This document shows positions 8,075 through 17,200 of a stretch of 64,000 bases of DNA, one piece after another. The first letter of the stretch is position 1; each line of letters begins with the position of its first letter. A model generated the notes under the pieces. That model was not told the DNA's origin. It did no database searches and was given only the letters and a program-made list of their open reading frames with translations. The translations under genes and the position numbers were made by a program. This DNA comes from Weissella uvarum (GTDB lineage: Bacteria; Bacillota; Bacilli; Lactobacillales; Lactobacillaceae): the NCBI RefSeq assembly GCF_016908785.1, contig NZ_JAFBEO010000001.1, positions 186,001 through 250,000 of the forward strand, read 5' to 3'.

Positions 8075-8788
8075 ATGTCAAAAATTTATCAACACAGCAC
8101 GCTTGCTGCCCTTATGGCCAAACAAATGCAGGGAACGACAACAATTGGTGATTTGCTCACCCATGGTGATACTGGAATCGGTACTTTAGCTGGTGTCGAT
8201 GGTGAAGTCATCATTTTAGATGGAGACGTCTATCAAGCCGATGAATTCGGCAAGGTCAATCACATCACCGATATGCAAACGACCTTACCTTTTGCAACCG
8301 TTCATTTTGCCAGTGATGTAGCGCAAAATATTGATGTCGCTGCGACTGATTTTGCTGGCTTAGCCGACCTACAAGATGTTTATCACTTTACCAATAACTT
8401 TGCAGCGCTACGTCTACATGGACAATTCGAACATGTGCTAGTACGAGCAGCGCCTAAGTCAGAGGTCCCTTATCCTAGTTTGCTTGAAGTCTCAAAAAAG
8501 CAACCTACATTCACCGCTGACCAGGTCAGCGGTACAATTGTTGGATACTTCTCTCCCAGCCTCTATCAAGGTACTGTAGCCGCTGGATGGCATTTGCATT
8601 TCTTAAGTGACGACCACACTTTTGGTGGCCACTTACTTGAAGTTCAAACCCAACAAGTAACTGGAACATTGGAATCATTTAGCGATTTCCAATTGCATCT
8701 GCCAATCGAAGATCAAAGCTTCCGTGATCACAATGCCGATGTTGATGATTTAGATGCTGGCATTAAAGCTGCTGAAGGTGGCCACTAA
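8075..8788 (+). CDS. aldB: Alpha-acetolactate decarboxylase
   Basis: Converts acetolactate to (R)-acetoin, a cytosolic Zn enzyme. The 237-residue length fits the family, and family landmarks are present: QGTTTIGDLLTHGDTGIGTL near the N-terminus, ILDGDVYQAD, and the metal-binding GWHLHFLSDDHTFGGHLLE segment with three His and an acidic residue (about 178-196). The ATG at 8075 lies 8 nt after GGAGG; the in-frame ATG at 8060 is upstream of that site. Second gene of the alsS-aldB operon. With the butanediol dehydrogenase gene at 34.5 kb, the full pyruvate to 2,3-butanediol route is encoded in this window. Confidence 0.95.
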   Translation: MSKIYQHSTLAALMAKQMQGTTTIGDLLTHGDTGIGTLAGVDGEVIILDGDVYQADEFGKVNHITDMQTTLPFATVHFASDVAQNIDVAATDFAGLADLQDVYHFTNNFAALRLHGQFEHVLVRAAPKSEVPYPSLLEVSKKQPTFTADQVSGTIVGYFSPSLYQGTVAAGWHLHFLSDDHTFGGHLLEVQTQQVTGTLESFSDFQLHLPIEDQSFRDHNADVDDLDAGIKAAEGGH

Positions 8789-8821
8789 ACCAGTCTCTTC
8801 TCAAATAACTTAAATATGTAG

Positions 8822-8860
8822 AAAAAAAAGCCTCGGGAAACTTCCCGAGGCTTTTATTTT
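8822..8860. terminator. Bidirectional terminator between aldB and tRNA-Gln
   Basis: A 10-bp stem GCCTCGGGAA/TTCCCGAGGC (8830-8851) is flanked by an A8 run on the left and T-rich sequence on the right. It serves aldB on the plus strand and the tRNA gene on the minus strand. Confidence 0.92.
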
Positions 8861-8862
8861 TA

Positions 8863-8934
8863 CTGGGCATGCTGGATTCGAACCAGCGCATGATGGCACC
8901 AGAAACCATTGCCTTACCGCTTGGCTAATGCCCA
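8863..8934 (-). tRNA. tRNA-Gln (anticodon CTG)
   Basis: A 72-nt cloverleaf on the minus strand. The acceptor stem TGGGCAT/ATGCCCA begins with the U1-A72 pair typical of tRNA-Gln. The D arm is GCC...GGC, the anticodon stem ATGGT/GCCAT encloses TTCTGGT, and the T arm is GCTGG-TTCGAAT-CCAGC. Anticodon CTG reads CAG. The 3' CCA is not encoded. It has its own promoter and a strong terminator. Confidence 0.93.
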
Positions 8935-8949
8935 AAAATCAACTTTTTA

Positions 8950-8978
8950 ATTATACAACAGCGGTGCAAAGTTGACAA
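8950..8978 (-). promoter_or_regulatory. tRNA-Gln promoter
   Basis: Minus-strand TTGTCA (8978-8973), 17-bp spacer, TATAAT (8955-8950). It sits right behind the stop codon of the broken marR gene and 16 bp before the tRNA. Confidence 0.8.
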
Positions 8979-8979
8979 G

Positions 8980-9432
8980 TTATTCATACTGGTGCGCATA
9001 GGTCTTCGACCGTGATACGACTTTAGCATCAAAGGCCTGAATAAATGTTAAAATTTCTCGCGCTTTCACCTCTCCAAAGACTTCAACCCACCCATCAAAT
9101 CGTAATTGTACCCGCTCGGTAACAATCGCTTCAATTTCCATCCCCCGCTCAGTTAGATGCAAGAGCATCCGTCGTCGATCACCGTGATCTGGTTCCTGAT
9201 AGACATACTGACGTTGCAATAACGTTTTGATTTGCCGTGAAATCGCCGCTCGCGTCACTCAGCGATTATTCACTATCGCACTAAGTGTAATGCCATCCTC
9301 TTTTGCAACCTGGTTCATAATCAGATATTGTTCAAAGGACAAACCATATTCATCCGCCGGCTCAGCAATCACCTCGTCCAAGTACCTCAAAGTCGATAAA
9401 TAAGCTTCTATGTATTCATTTAATAGTTCCAT
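8980..9432 (-). pseudogene. MarR-family regulator split by an in-frame TGA
   Basis: A MarR/SlyA-type winged-helix repressor of about 150 codons. The N-terminal part (MELLNEYIEAYLSTLRYL ... LSAIVNNR) and the C-terminal part (VTRAAISRQIKTLL ... DHGDRRRMLLHLTERG) are in the same frame, separated only by TGA at 9261-9259. The stop falls at the turn just before the recognition helix, so the truncated product could not bind DNA. The wing motif DRRRM is intact downstream. A start at 9432 follows GGGAG. A real nonsense mutation and a sequencing error cannot be told apart from here; a GTG directly after the stop might restart translation but would lack the dimerisation helix. Confidence 0.85.
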
Positions 9433-9470
9433 TCCGAACTCCCTATGCACAATCGTCAAAACGCTTTAGC

Positions 9471-9499
9471 GTAAAAAAGGGACGTTTTACACGTCCCTT
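9471..9499 (-). terminator. Intrinsic terminator after uspA
   Basis: Stem GGGACGT/ACGTCCC (9479-9485 with 9491-9497) followed on the minus strand by U6 (plus-strand A run 9473-9478). A smaller hairpin ACGCT-TT-AGCGT (9461-9472) adjoins it. Confidence 0.85.
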
Positions 9500-9515
9500 G
9501 ATTCATCACACATCT

Positions 9516-9953
9516 CTAGCGTACAATCATTACCGTAATTTCGGCATGGTTGGCCACGTAATTTGATTGAGATCCAAAATAGTGACGACCACTTTTCTTT
9601 GAATGAGCACCCATCACAACTAAATCAGCATTCGTATCATCGATGATGTTTTTAACAATCTCTTCACCTGGCTCACCTTCAGCATAAACCGGTTGAACAT
9701 CAGCGACACCAGCATCCAAAGCTTGCTTTTGGAATCGCTTTAAATCGTCTTGGACTTTTTGTTGAGCAGCTTGTAACTTATCCTTACTTAAGACATCGAA
9801 CGTATTGAGTTGATTAGGTTCCAAAAATGACACAATGGTTAGCTTTGACCCATCTTCTTGTGCTTGGTGAATCGCATTGACTAAAGCCAATTGTCCCAAA
9901 TCAGAATCGTCTACCGCAACTAAAATATTTTTAAAACGCTTAGGTTCAACCAT
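9516..9953 (-). CDS. Universal stress protein UspA family
   Basis: A 145-residue single Usp domain, cytosolic. It begins KNILVAVDDSDLGQLAL (strand 1 and nucleotide loop) and carries the ATP-binding signature GAHSKKSGRHYFGSQSNYVANHAEITVMIVR near the C-terminus (G-x2-G-x9-G(S/T) style). Such proteins bind ATP and support survival under starvation, acid or oxidative stress. The start follows AGAGGAG with 8-nt spacing. It is a single gene with its own promoter and terminator. Confidence 0.9.
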   Translation of the reverse strand: MVEPKRFKNILVAVDDSDLGQLALVNAIHQAQEDGSKLTIVSFLEPNQLNTFDVLSKDKLQAAQQKVQDDLKRFQKQALDAGVADVQPVYAEGEPGEEIVKNIIDDTNADLVVMGAHSKKSGRHYFGSQSNYVANHAEITVMIVR

Positions 9954-9997
9954 ACTAAATTCTCCTCTTGAAATGATTAATTTTTTGCTACACCTAA

Positions 9998-10026
9998 ATT
10001 ATGAACTTATCCCGCAACTTTGTAAA
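9998..10026 (-). promoter_or_regulatory. uspA promoter
   Basis: Minus-strand TTTACA (10026-10021), 17-bp spacer, CATAAT (10003-9998), about 45 bp before the start codon. Confidence 0.65.
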
Positions 10027-10062
10027 TACATCCGTCCCAAACCAGTAAAATTATCTAAAAAC

Positions 10063-10091
10063 TTGACAAACTCCCAAAAATCAGGTAATTT
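10063..10091 (+). promoter_or_regulatory. rpmF promoter
   Basis: Consensus TTGACA (10063-10068), 17-bp spacer, TAATTT (10086-10091), about 80 bp upstream of rpmF. Confidence 0.75.
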
Positions 10092-10169
10092 AGAACAGTT
10101 GAAAAAATAATCGATTATAAATAACACTGCCTTCTTTTACAGCTCGGCGGTGTAAGGGAGGATTTATTT

Positions 10170-10340
10170 ATGGCAGTTCCTGCACGTAAGACATCAAAGA
10201 TGAAGAAGCGCATGCGTCGTGGTGGTCGTGGTGGTCTTAAGACTAGCGCACTCCACTTGAACGAAAACGGCGTTTATGTACGTAACCATCATGTTGCCAA
10301 AGATGGTTCATACAAGGGTAAGCAAGTTATCTCTAAGTAA
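10170..10340 (+). CDS. rpmF: 50S ribosomal protein L32, zinc-independent (cysteine-free) form
   Basis: A 56-residue protein starting MAVPARKTSK, the conserved L32 N-terminus, with a very basic middle and a C-terminal YKGKQVISK. Most L32 proteins carry a CxxC...CxxC zinc ribbon; here no cysteine exists, so this is the C-minus type found in many lactobacilli. The start follows AAGGGAGG. It has a consensus promoter and a terminator and stands alone. Length and sequence fit the family well. Confidence 0.93.
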   Translation: MAVPARKTSKMKKRMRRGGRGGLKTSALHLNENGVYVRNHHVAKDGSYKGKQVISK

Positions 10341-10349
10341 GTAATCAAA

Positions 10350-10374
10350 CATCAGCATTTGCTGGTGTTTTTTT
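10350..10374 (+). terminator. rpmF terminator
   Basis: Stem CATCAGC/GCTGGTG (10350-10356 with 10361-10367, one T-G pair), ATTT loop, then T7. Confidence 0.85.
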
Positions 10375-10395
10375 ATTGTTTATAATTTTAGAAAA

Positions 10396-10431
10396 TAAAA
10401 GCACGTCTCACAAATGAGACGTGCTTTTTTT
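10396..10431. terminator. Bidirectional terminator
   Basis: Stem GCACGTCTC/GAGACGTGC (10401-10409 with 10416-10424) between A4 and T7. It overlaps the stop codon of the EIIC-like pseudogene on the minus strand. Confidence 0.9.
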
Positions 10432-11586
10432 ATGACATTTCTTGCTTTAAATCTTTTGGCTGGTAGAACTTCAAAACACGTGTAAAGATATAATTCATAA
10501 CCAAGCCCACCAAAATTGGTACCACGAACCAGTAATCAAACCCGGAATCACGCCTACCGCATGATTCATAAAGGCCGAATCACTACCATGCATCACCATT
10601 GATTGGATTGGCGCCACCATGCCGATCCAACCAAAGCCAGCTGACGTTGGAGTCCCTTGGACATTAAAGAACTTCACCGCCAACGAACTAATTGCTGCTG
10701 TGGATGTAAAAGCGGCAAACATTTTGGGATTTTTAAAGATACTTGGCATCATCCCCTTCATGGCGCCCAGAAAGACTGCCACAGATGTTCCCAAACTATT
10801 TACCTGCAAAGAATTGATTAGAATAATCACAGTTGTTGAAACGACACCAATGGCGGCCGCACCTGCACCAAGCCCCGACAATGAAATTGCCAACGCAATG
10901 CCGACAGTCGAAATTGGCGTCACAATCAAGCATGAATATGCCATCGCTAACAAAATAACCATTGGTAAGGTCTGCAACGCCGTTAGCATTGCAACGAATT
11001 CTCCGATGGCTGTGGTAACTGAAGCAACATACGGTGCAATTGTATGTCCCAAAAGACCAACACCGCCACCAATCAAGATTGGGCTTAGAATAATGGCTAA
11101 TGCGCCAAAACCATTTAAATACTTAGCAACGAGCCAGATGACCAGGACTGCAATTCCCGCTACGATCATCGCGTTAATCACATCCCCCGCCCCGAAGGCC
11201 ATATAAATCGTTCCTGGCTCTTTAGCCACAATCTTTGTAACTGGATGGACAAATCATTCCGGCGCGGTCGCCCACTTAAATGAGCCTGTTGAAGCGCCTG
11301 TGGCGATTGCCATGACGCCAACATCTAATGAGCGCATATTAAATTGTAAAGCTGTTAAAACGCCAATAATAATAGGTAGAAAAGAACAAAAAAGAACTAA
11401 AATTGCATTTAAATCCATCGCCCACGTTTGTCCACTTTCAACAAATGGCATGAGCAAATATTTTACAATCGCCGACGGACACACCGCAACAATAATTCCT
11501 TGCGCTGAACCGTTCAAGACTTTAAAAAAGAAGTCTTTCACTGTGAGGTGATAAGAACCATCAAAAGTTTGTGTTGAATCTGTCAT
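10430..11586 (-). pseudogene. EIIC-like membrane protein (PTS_EIIC_2 type), inactivated by TGA and frameshift
   Basis: A second copy of the intact gene at 11754-12902, with the same N-terminus (LTVKDFFFKVLNGSAQGI against FTFKDFFFKILNGSAQGI) and near-colinear membrane segments. Two lesions are visible. TGA at 11256-11254 replaces the GGA of the paralogue in the WAT-x-P-x-(G)-FV-P loop. About 1.05 kb from the start a single base is missing near 10535: after IPGLIT the frame runs into GSWYQFWWAWL and stops, while the +1 frame continues WFVVPILVGLVMNYIFTRV ... KDLKQEMS to a stop at 10430, matching the paralogue's tail. Restoring one base gives 385 codons, the family length. It has its own GGAGT ribosome site. 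Confidence 0.9.
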
Positions 11587-11712
11587 CGATTTACTCCAAT
11601 ATGAATGTATTTCTAGTGAATATGTATGTCATCCTTCCACAAATATTGATTTTACCACACAAGTTCAGTTTTTCACATATATTTTTAGCTAAATTTTGAA
11701 TTTATATAAAAT

Positions 11713-11747
11713 AAAAAACCTTTAGTATCAACATACTAAAGGTTTTT
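11713..11747. terminator. Terminator between the two EIIC-like copies
   Basis: Stem CCTTTAGTA/TACTAAAGG (11719-11727 with 11734-11742) flanked by A6 and T6. It ends the ldhD-EIIC transcript, so the broken copy downstream needs its own promoter or readthrough. Confidence 0.9.
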
Positions 11748-11753
11748 TATTAA

Positions 11754-12902
11754 TTACATATCTTGTTTGAAGTCTTCAGGCTTGTACATATGGAAAACCT
11801 TTGTGAAAAGATAATCCATGATAAATCCGGCCACAATTGGCACGATAAACCAAGTCACAATACCTGGGAGAATTGAAACAACGTGACTAACGAAGGCCTT
11901 GTCAGCACCTTCAGCTAACATTGATTGGATTGGTGAAACCATTCCGATCCAACCAAATCCGGCTGACGTTGGTGTTCCTTGCACATTGAACAAGGCCACC
12001 GGCAAGGCGCTAACAGCTGCCGTTGCTAAGAATGATAGAATCATAATTGGCTTTTTAAAGACAGCTGGCATCATTCCCTTCATTGCCCCTAAGAAGATGG
12101 CTACCGTCGTACCAGGCTTGTTAACCTTCAATGAGTTGATCAACAACACCACCGTTGTCGCAACAACTCCAACTCCAGCTGCACCGGCTCCCATTCCTGC
12201 TAATGAAATTGCCAAAGCAATTCCCACTGTTGATACCGGCGTAATAATCAAGAAGGCAAAGGCCATCGCAATCAGAATTGCCATTGGCAATGGTTGTAGT
12301 TGCGTAAACATCTCAACCCCATTACCGATTGCAGTTGTAATTGCTCCAACATATGGTGCCAAGAAGTGACCCAACATGGCCACACCACCACCAATTAACA
12401 AAGGACTCAAAATGATTGCGACTGCGCCGAAACCATTCAGATACTTAGCAACTAGCCAAATGACCAAGACCCCAATGGCAGCCACCAACATGGCATTAAT
12501 CACATCTCCGGCGCCTTGGGCAAAGTAAACTGTGCTTGCTGCCGTTGTTTTAACGCCAGTGATCGGATTAACGAAACCAGCAGGAACCGTCGCCCATTTA
12601 ATGGAACCAGATGCTGCTCCAGTTGCAATCGCCATTACACCAACATCAAGTGGCTTCATTTTGAATTGCAAAGCAATGGCAACCCCAATCAAAATTGGAA
12701 TGAACGAACTAAACAGTACCAAAATTGAATTAAGGTCAATTGCCCAACTTTGACCACTTTTAATAAATGGCAAAAGGACATATTTCAAAACAGCTGAAGG
12801 CAAAACACCAATCAAAATTCCTTGTGCTGAACCGTTCAAAATCTTAAAAAAGAAGTCTTTGAAAGTAAACTTATAGCTACCATCAAAATATTCGTTAGTC
12901 AT
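11754..12902 (-). CDS. EIIC-like polytopic membrane protein (PTS_EIIC_2 family)
   Basis: A 382-residue integral membrane protein with about eight to ten hydrophobic helices, and a conserved GTPTSAGFGWIGMVSPIQSM loop near the C-terminus characteristic of the PTS_EIIC_2 group. No EIIA or EIIB partner is near, so sugar phosphotransfer is unproven; members of this family are often found as orphan genes and the substrate is unknown. It begins 26 bp after ldhD stops and has a GTAGGAG site, so the two are one operon. Its product may export or import a metabolite linked to pyruvate/lactate, but that is only context inference. Confidence 0.8.
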   Translation of the reverse strand: MTNEYFDGSYKFTFKDFFFKILNGSAQGILIGVLPSAVLKYVLLPFIKSGQSWAIDLNSILVLFSSFIPILIGVAIALQFKMKPLDVGVMAIATGAASGSIKWATVPAGFVNPITGVKTTAASTVYFAQGAGDVINAMLVAAIGVLVIWLVAKYLNGFGAVAIILSPLLIGGGVAMLGHFLAPYVGAITTAIGNGVEMFTQLQPLPMAILIAMAFAFLIITPVSTVGIALAISLAGMGAGAAGVGVVATTVVLLINSLKVNKPGTTVAIFLGAMKGMMPAVFKKPIMILSFLATAAVSALPVALFNVQGTPTSAGFGWIGMVSPIQSMLAEGADKAFVSHVVSILPGIVTWFIVPIVAGFIMDYLFTKVFHMYKPEDFKQDM

Positions 12903-12928
12903 AATTCTCCTACTCCGCAGTCAATATT

Positions 12929-13978
<1,050 letters not shown>

Positions 13979-13980
13979 TT

Positions 13981-14009
13981 ATTATACTGTGCTCTTGTGA
14001 AATAGTCAA
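13981..14009 (-). promoter_or_regulatory. ldhD promoter
   Basis: Minus-strand TTGACT (14009-14004), 17-bp spacer, perfect TATAAT (13986-13981). The remaining sequence up to 14160 shows no gene. Confidence 0.88.
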
Positions 14010-14153
14010 CAAGATAAAATTGTTTTACCGTTTTTTTATTCCTGTTGTATTTTCACAATCTCATTTTATCACAATTCACTCTACATGAACCAATTACCGT
14101 TAAGCCCTTACTTAAGCAATTGTAAACGGATTCGACATTTTGTTTGTGATTGT

Positions 14154-14192
14154 AAAAAAAAGACCTTGGATATAAAAATCCAAGGTCTTTTA
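14154..14192. terminator. Terminator of the serine-rich adhesin gene
   Basis: Stem AGACCTTGGA/TCCAAGGTCT (14161-14170 with 14179-14188) with an A run before it and T-rich sequence after it. Confidence 0.92.
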
Positions 14193-14221
14193 TTTGTGAG
14201 AAATCATTCTAACAATTGTTT

Positions 14222-17200
14222 TTAGTCTTCCTCACGCTTACGACGCTTCTTACCAAGTCCAAACAATGTTAATGCTCCAAGCATTGCTGCTCCTAGCACA
14301 CCCATGTTGGCATCTTCTTCAACTCCGGTATTTGGCAACTTTTCTTGTGCCGATCCTGAAGTTTGTGAAGTTTGGCTCTTTGATGTCTCACTAGCTGAAA
14401 TCATTGAAGTTGAAGCACTGGCTGATTCACTCATATTTGAGCTTGAGTTTGATGCAACTGCACTAGTTGAACCATTTGATTCACTAGCATTTGAAGTTGA
14501 ACCAATTCCCTTACCTGCTGCCGCAGACTTTGACGCTGAGGCACTTACTGAGGTTGACGTTGAGGCAGATTCACTTGCCTTACGTGATGAATCAGGTCCA
14601 TTTGACTTCAACAATGACAATGAAATGCTTGTTGACGTTGAAACGCTCGTTGATGTTGAAACTGACGTGCTTGTTGATGTCGAAGCACTTGCCGACTTAG
14701 AAGCCTTCACTGATTGTGACTTCTTTGCGCTTGCGATTTCTGATGCACTCTTCGAACTTGAGTTTGAAGTACTTGTTGACGTTGAAACGCTCGTTGATGT
14801 CGAAGCGCTTGCTGACTTAGAAGCCTTCACTGAAAGCGACTTGTTTGCGCTTGCTACTGCTGACGCACTCTTTGAGCTTGAGTTTGAAACGCTCGTTGAC
14901 GTTGAAACTGATGTGCTCTTTGAGCCTGACTTCGAAACACTCGTTGATGTTGAAACTGATGTGCTCTTTGAAGTTGAAACAGAAACGCTTGTCGACGTTG
15001 AAACCGACGTACTCTTTGAAGTTGAAACAGAAATGCTCGTCGACGTTGAAACTGACGTGCTCTTTGAAGTTGAAACAGAAATGCTTGTTGACTTTGATTC
15101 TGAAACACTCTTTGAGTTTGAGTTAGATTCGCTAATTGACGTTGATTCTGACACCGACTTTGAGGCTGAAGCTAACTTTGAAGCGTCAGTTTGGCTTTGA
15201 CTAATCGCAATTGATTGATTAATTGAAGCTTCCGTTGAAGCATTCGTTGAGTCGATTGCGCTTTGTGAAGCCGCACTGTTTTGCTCAGCTTCAGATGCTT
15301 GGGCTGAGGCAGAAGCCTTAGTTGAGTTACTCAACTTCTCTGAAAGTTCAGTTGAAGCTTGTTCTGAAGCAGTTGCTGATGCCGATGCATCGCTCTTTGA
15401 GTTAGCCTCAGATAGCTCCTTGGAAGCTTGGGCTGAATTTGATTCAGCAATGGCTTCTGAAGCAACCTTCGATTCAGCATCTGGATCAGTTGTGTTTGAA
15501 GCAGCTGAATTTGAATCAGAAATACTCTTCACAATTGAGTCCTTTTCAGAAGCTGTTTGTGAAGCTTGAACAGATTCTGATTGAAGTGATTCTGAGATTG
15601 AATTTAGCTTACTCAATGAATTAATTTCACTAGCTTCGGTAGAAGCTGAAGCTTCAGCAGATTGACTCGCATCACTGACACTCTTGTTGATTGAATCAAG
15701 CTTTGAAGCGCTCTCTGATTCTGAGGCATTCGTCGATGCTTCAGCAGAACGACTTGCATCGGTCACACTATCAACAACAGACGTACTATCACTGATTGAC
15801 TTATTGATTGAATCAATAATTGAGTCAGTCGTTGATTGAGAAGATGGATTAGTGTTTGATTCCGTATTTGAACGTGATTGTTCAAGCGAAGCAGCGACAC
15901 TATCTTCTGAAGTCTTACGTGAAGTCGATGCTTCAACTGACTTTTCAACTGAAGCAGTTTCTGAAGCTTGGGCTGATTCAGACGCAGCCTTATTTGATTC
16001 AGATGTTGCCTTCGACTCAGCTGCTGAAGTTGTTTGAGAAGCTTCCGTTGAAGCTTCCGCAGAAGTTGACTTTTCAACAAGTGAATCAACGATTGATTGC
16101 ATGTCTGATTGTGACTTTGCAATTGAAGTTTGGACTGAATTTGAATCAGAAACACTGGTTGATTCTGAATCAGAAATACTCTTGCCCGTTGAATCTAGAT
16201 TTTCAAGACTGGTTGATTCTGAAATGCTCTTTGAAATTGAATCAGAAAGACTTGTTGAAGTTGATTCTGACAAACTCTTTGAAGTTGATCCAGAAACACT
16301 GGTTGAAATTGATACTGACAGGCTCTTGGCAATTGAATCAGAAACACTAGTTACAATTGAATTAGAAGCACTGACTGACTTTGATCCAGAAACACTAATT
16401 GATTGTTCAATTGAGTGTGACTCAGCCTTTGAAGCAGAAGCCAAATTTGAAGCTTCGCTGAGACTCTCACTAACTGATGTTGATTTTACTTCTGAAGCTT
16501 GTTCTGAAGCATTTGTTGAATCAATCACACTTTGTGAGGCGCGACTATTCTGTTCAGAAATTGATGTTTGCACTGAAGCTGACGTCTTGGTTGAGTTACT
16601 CAACTTCTCTGAAAGCTCAGTTGAAGCTTGTTCTGAAGCAGTTGCTGATGCCGATGCATCACTCTTTGAGTTTGCCTCTGATAGCTCCTTTGAAGCTTGG
16701 GCTGAATTTGACTCAGCGATGGCTTCTGAAGCAACCTTTGACTCAGCGTCTGGATCAGTTGTATTTGATGCAGCTGAATTTGAATCAGAAATACTCTTCA
16801 CAATTGAATCTTCAGCTGACGTTGAGATTGAAGCTTGCACAGACTCTGATGTCAATGAATCTGAAAGTGAAGCAGCATCACTCACTGAAGCATTCTCGCT
16901 AGCTTCAGTAGAAGCTGAAGCAGCAGCAGATTGGCTTGCGTCACTCACACTCTTGTTTGTCGAATCAGCCTTTGAAGCACTTTCAGATGCTGAGGCATTT
17001 GTTGAAGCTTCGGCTGATTGACTGGCATCAGAAATACTATCAACAATTGACGTACTCTCGCTGATTGACTTATTTGTTGAATCAACAATTGAAGCTGCCG
17101 TTGATTCAGAGGATGGATTTGTGACTGATTCTGTGTTTGAACGTGATTGTTCAAGTGAAGCAGCAACACTATCCTCTGAAGTCTTACGTGATGTTGAGGC

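Noticed and set aside
10619-11206. Plus-strand open frame of 195 codons
   Set aside because: Antisense shadow of the EIIC-like pseudogene; the same kind of shadow occurs opposite the intact copy (11899-12369).
9259-11256. Two nearby TGA interruptions read as UGA recoding (selenocysteine or Trp)
   Set aside because: No SECIS-like context; the EIIC-like case corresponds to Gly in the paralogue and has a second lesion; other genes end in TGA normally.
14850-15130. Regular short repeats that might be taken for a CRISPR array
   Set aside because: The repeats keep a multiple of three, run inside the adhesin frame (STSVS-type), and have no constant repeat/spacer pattern or cas genes.
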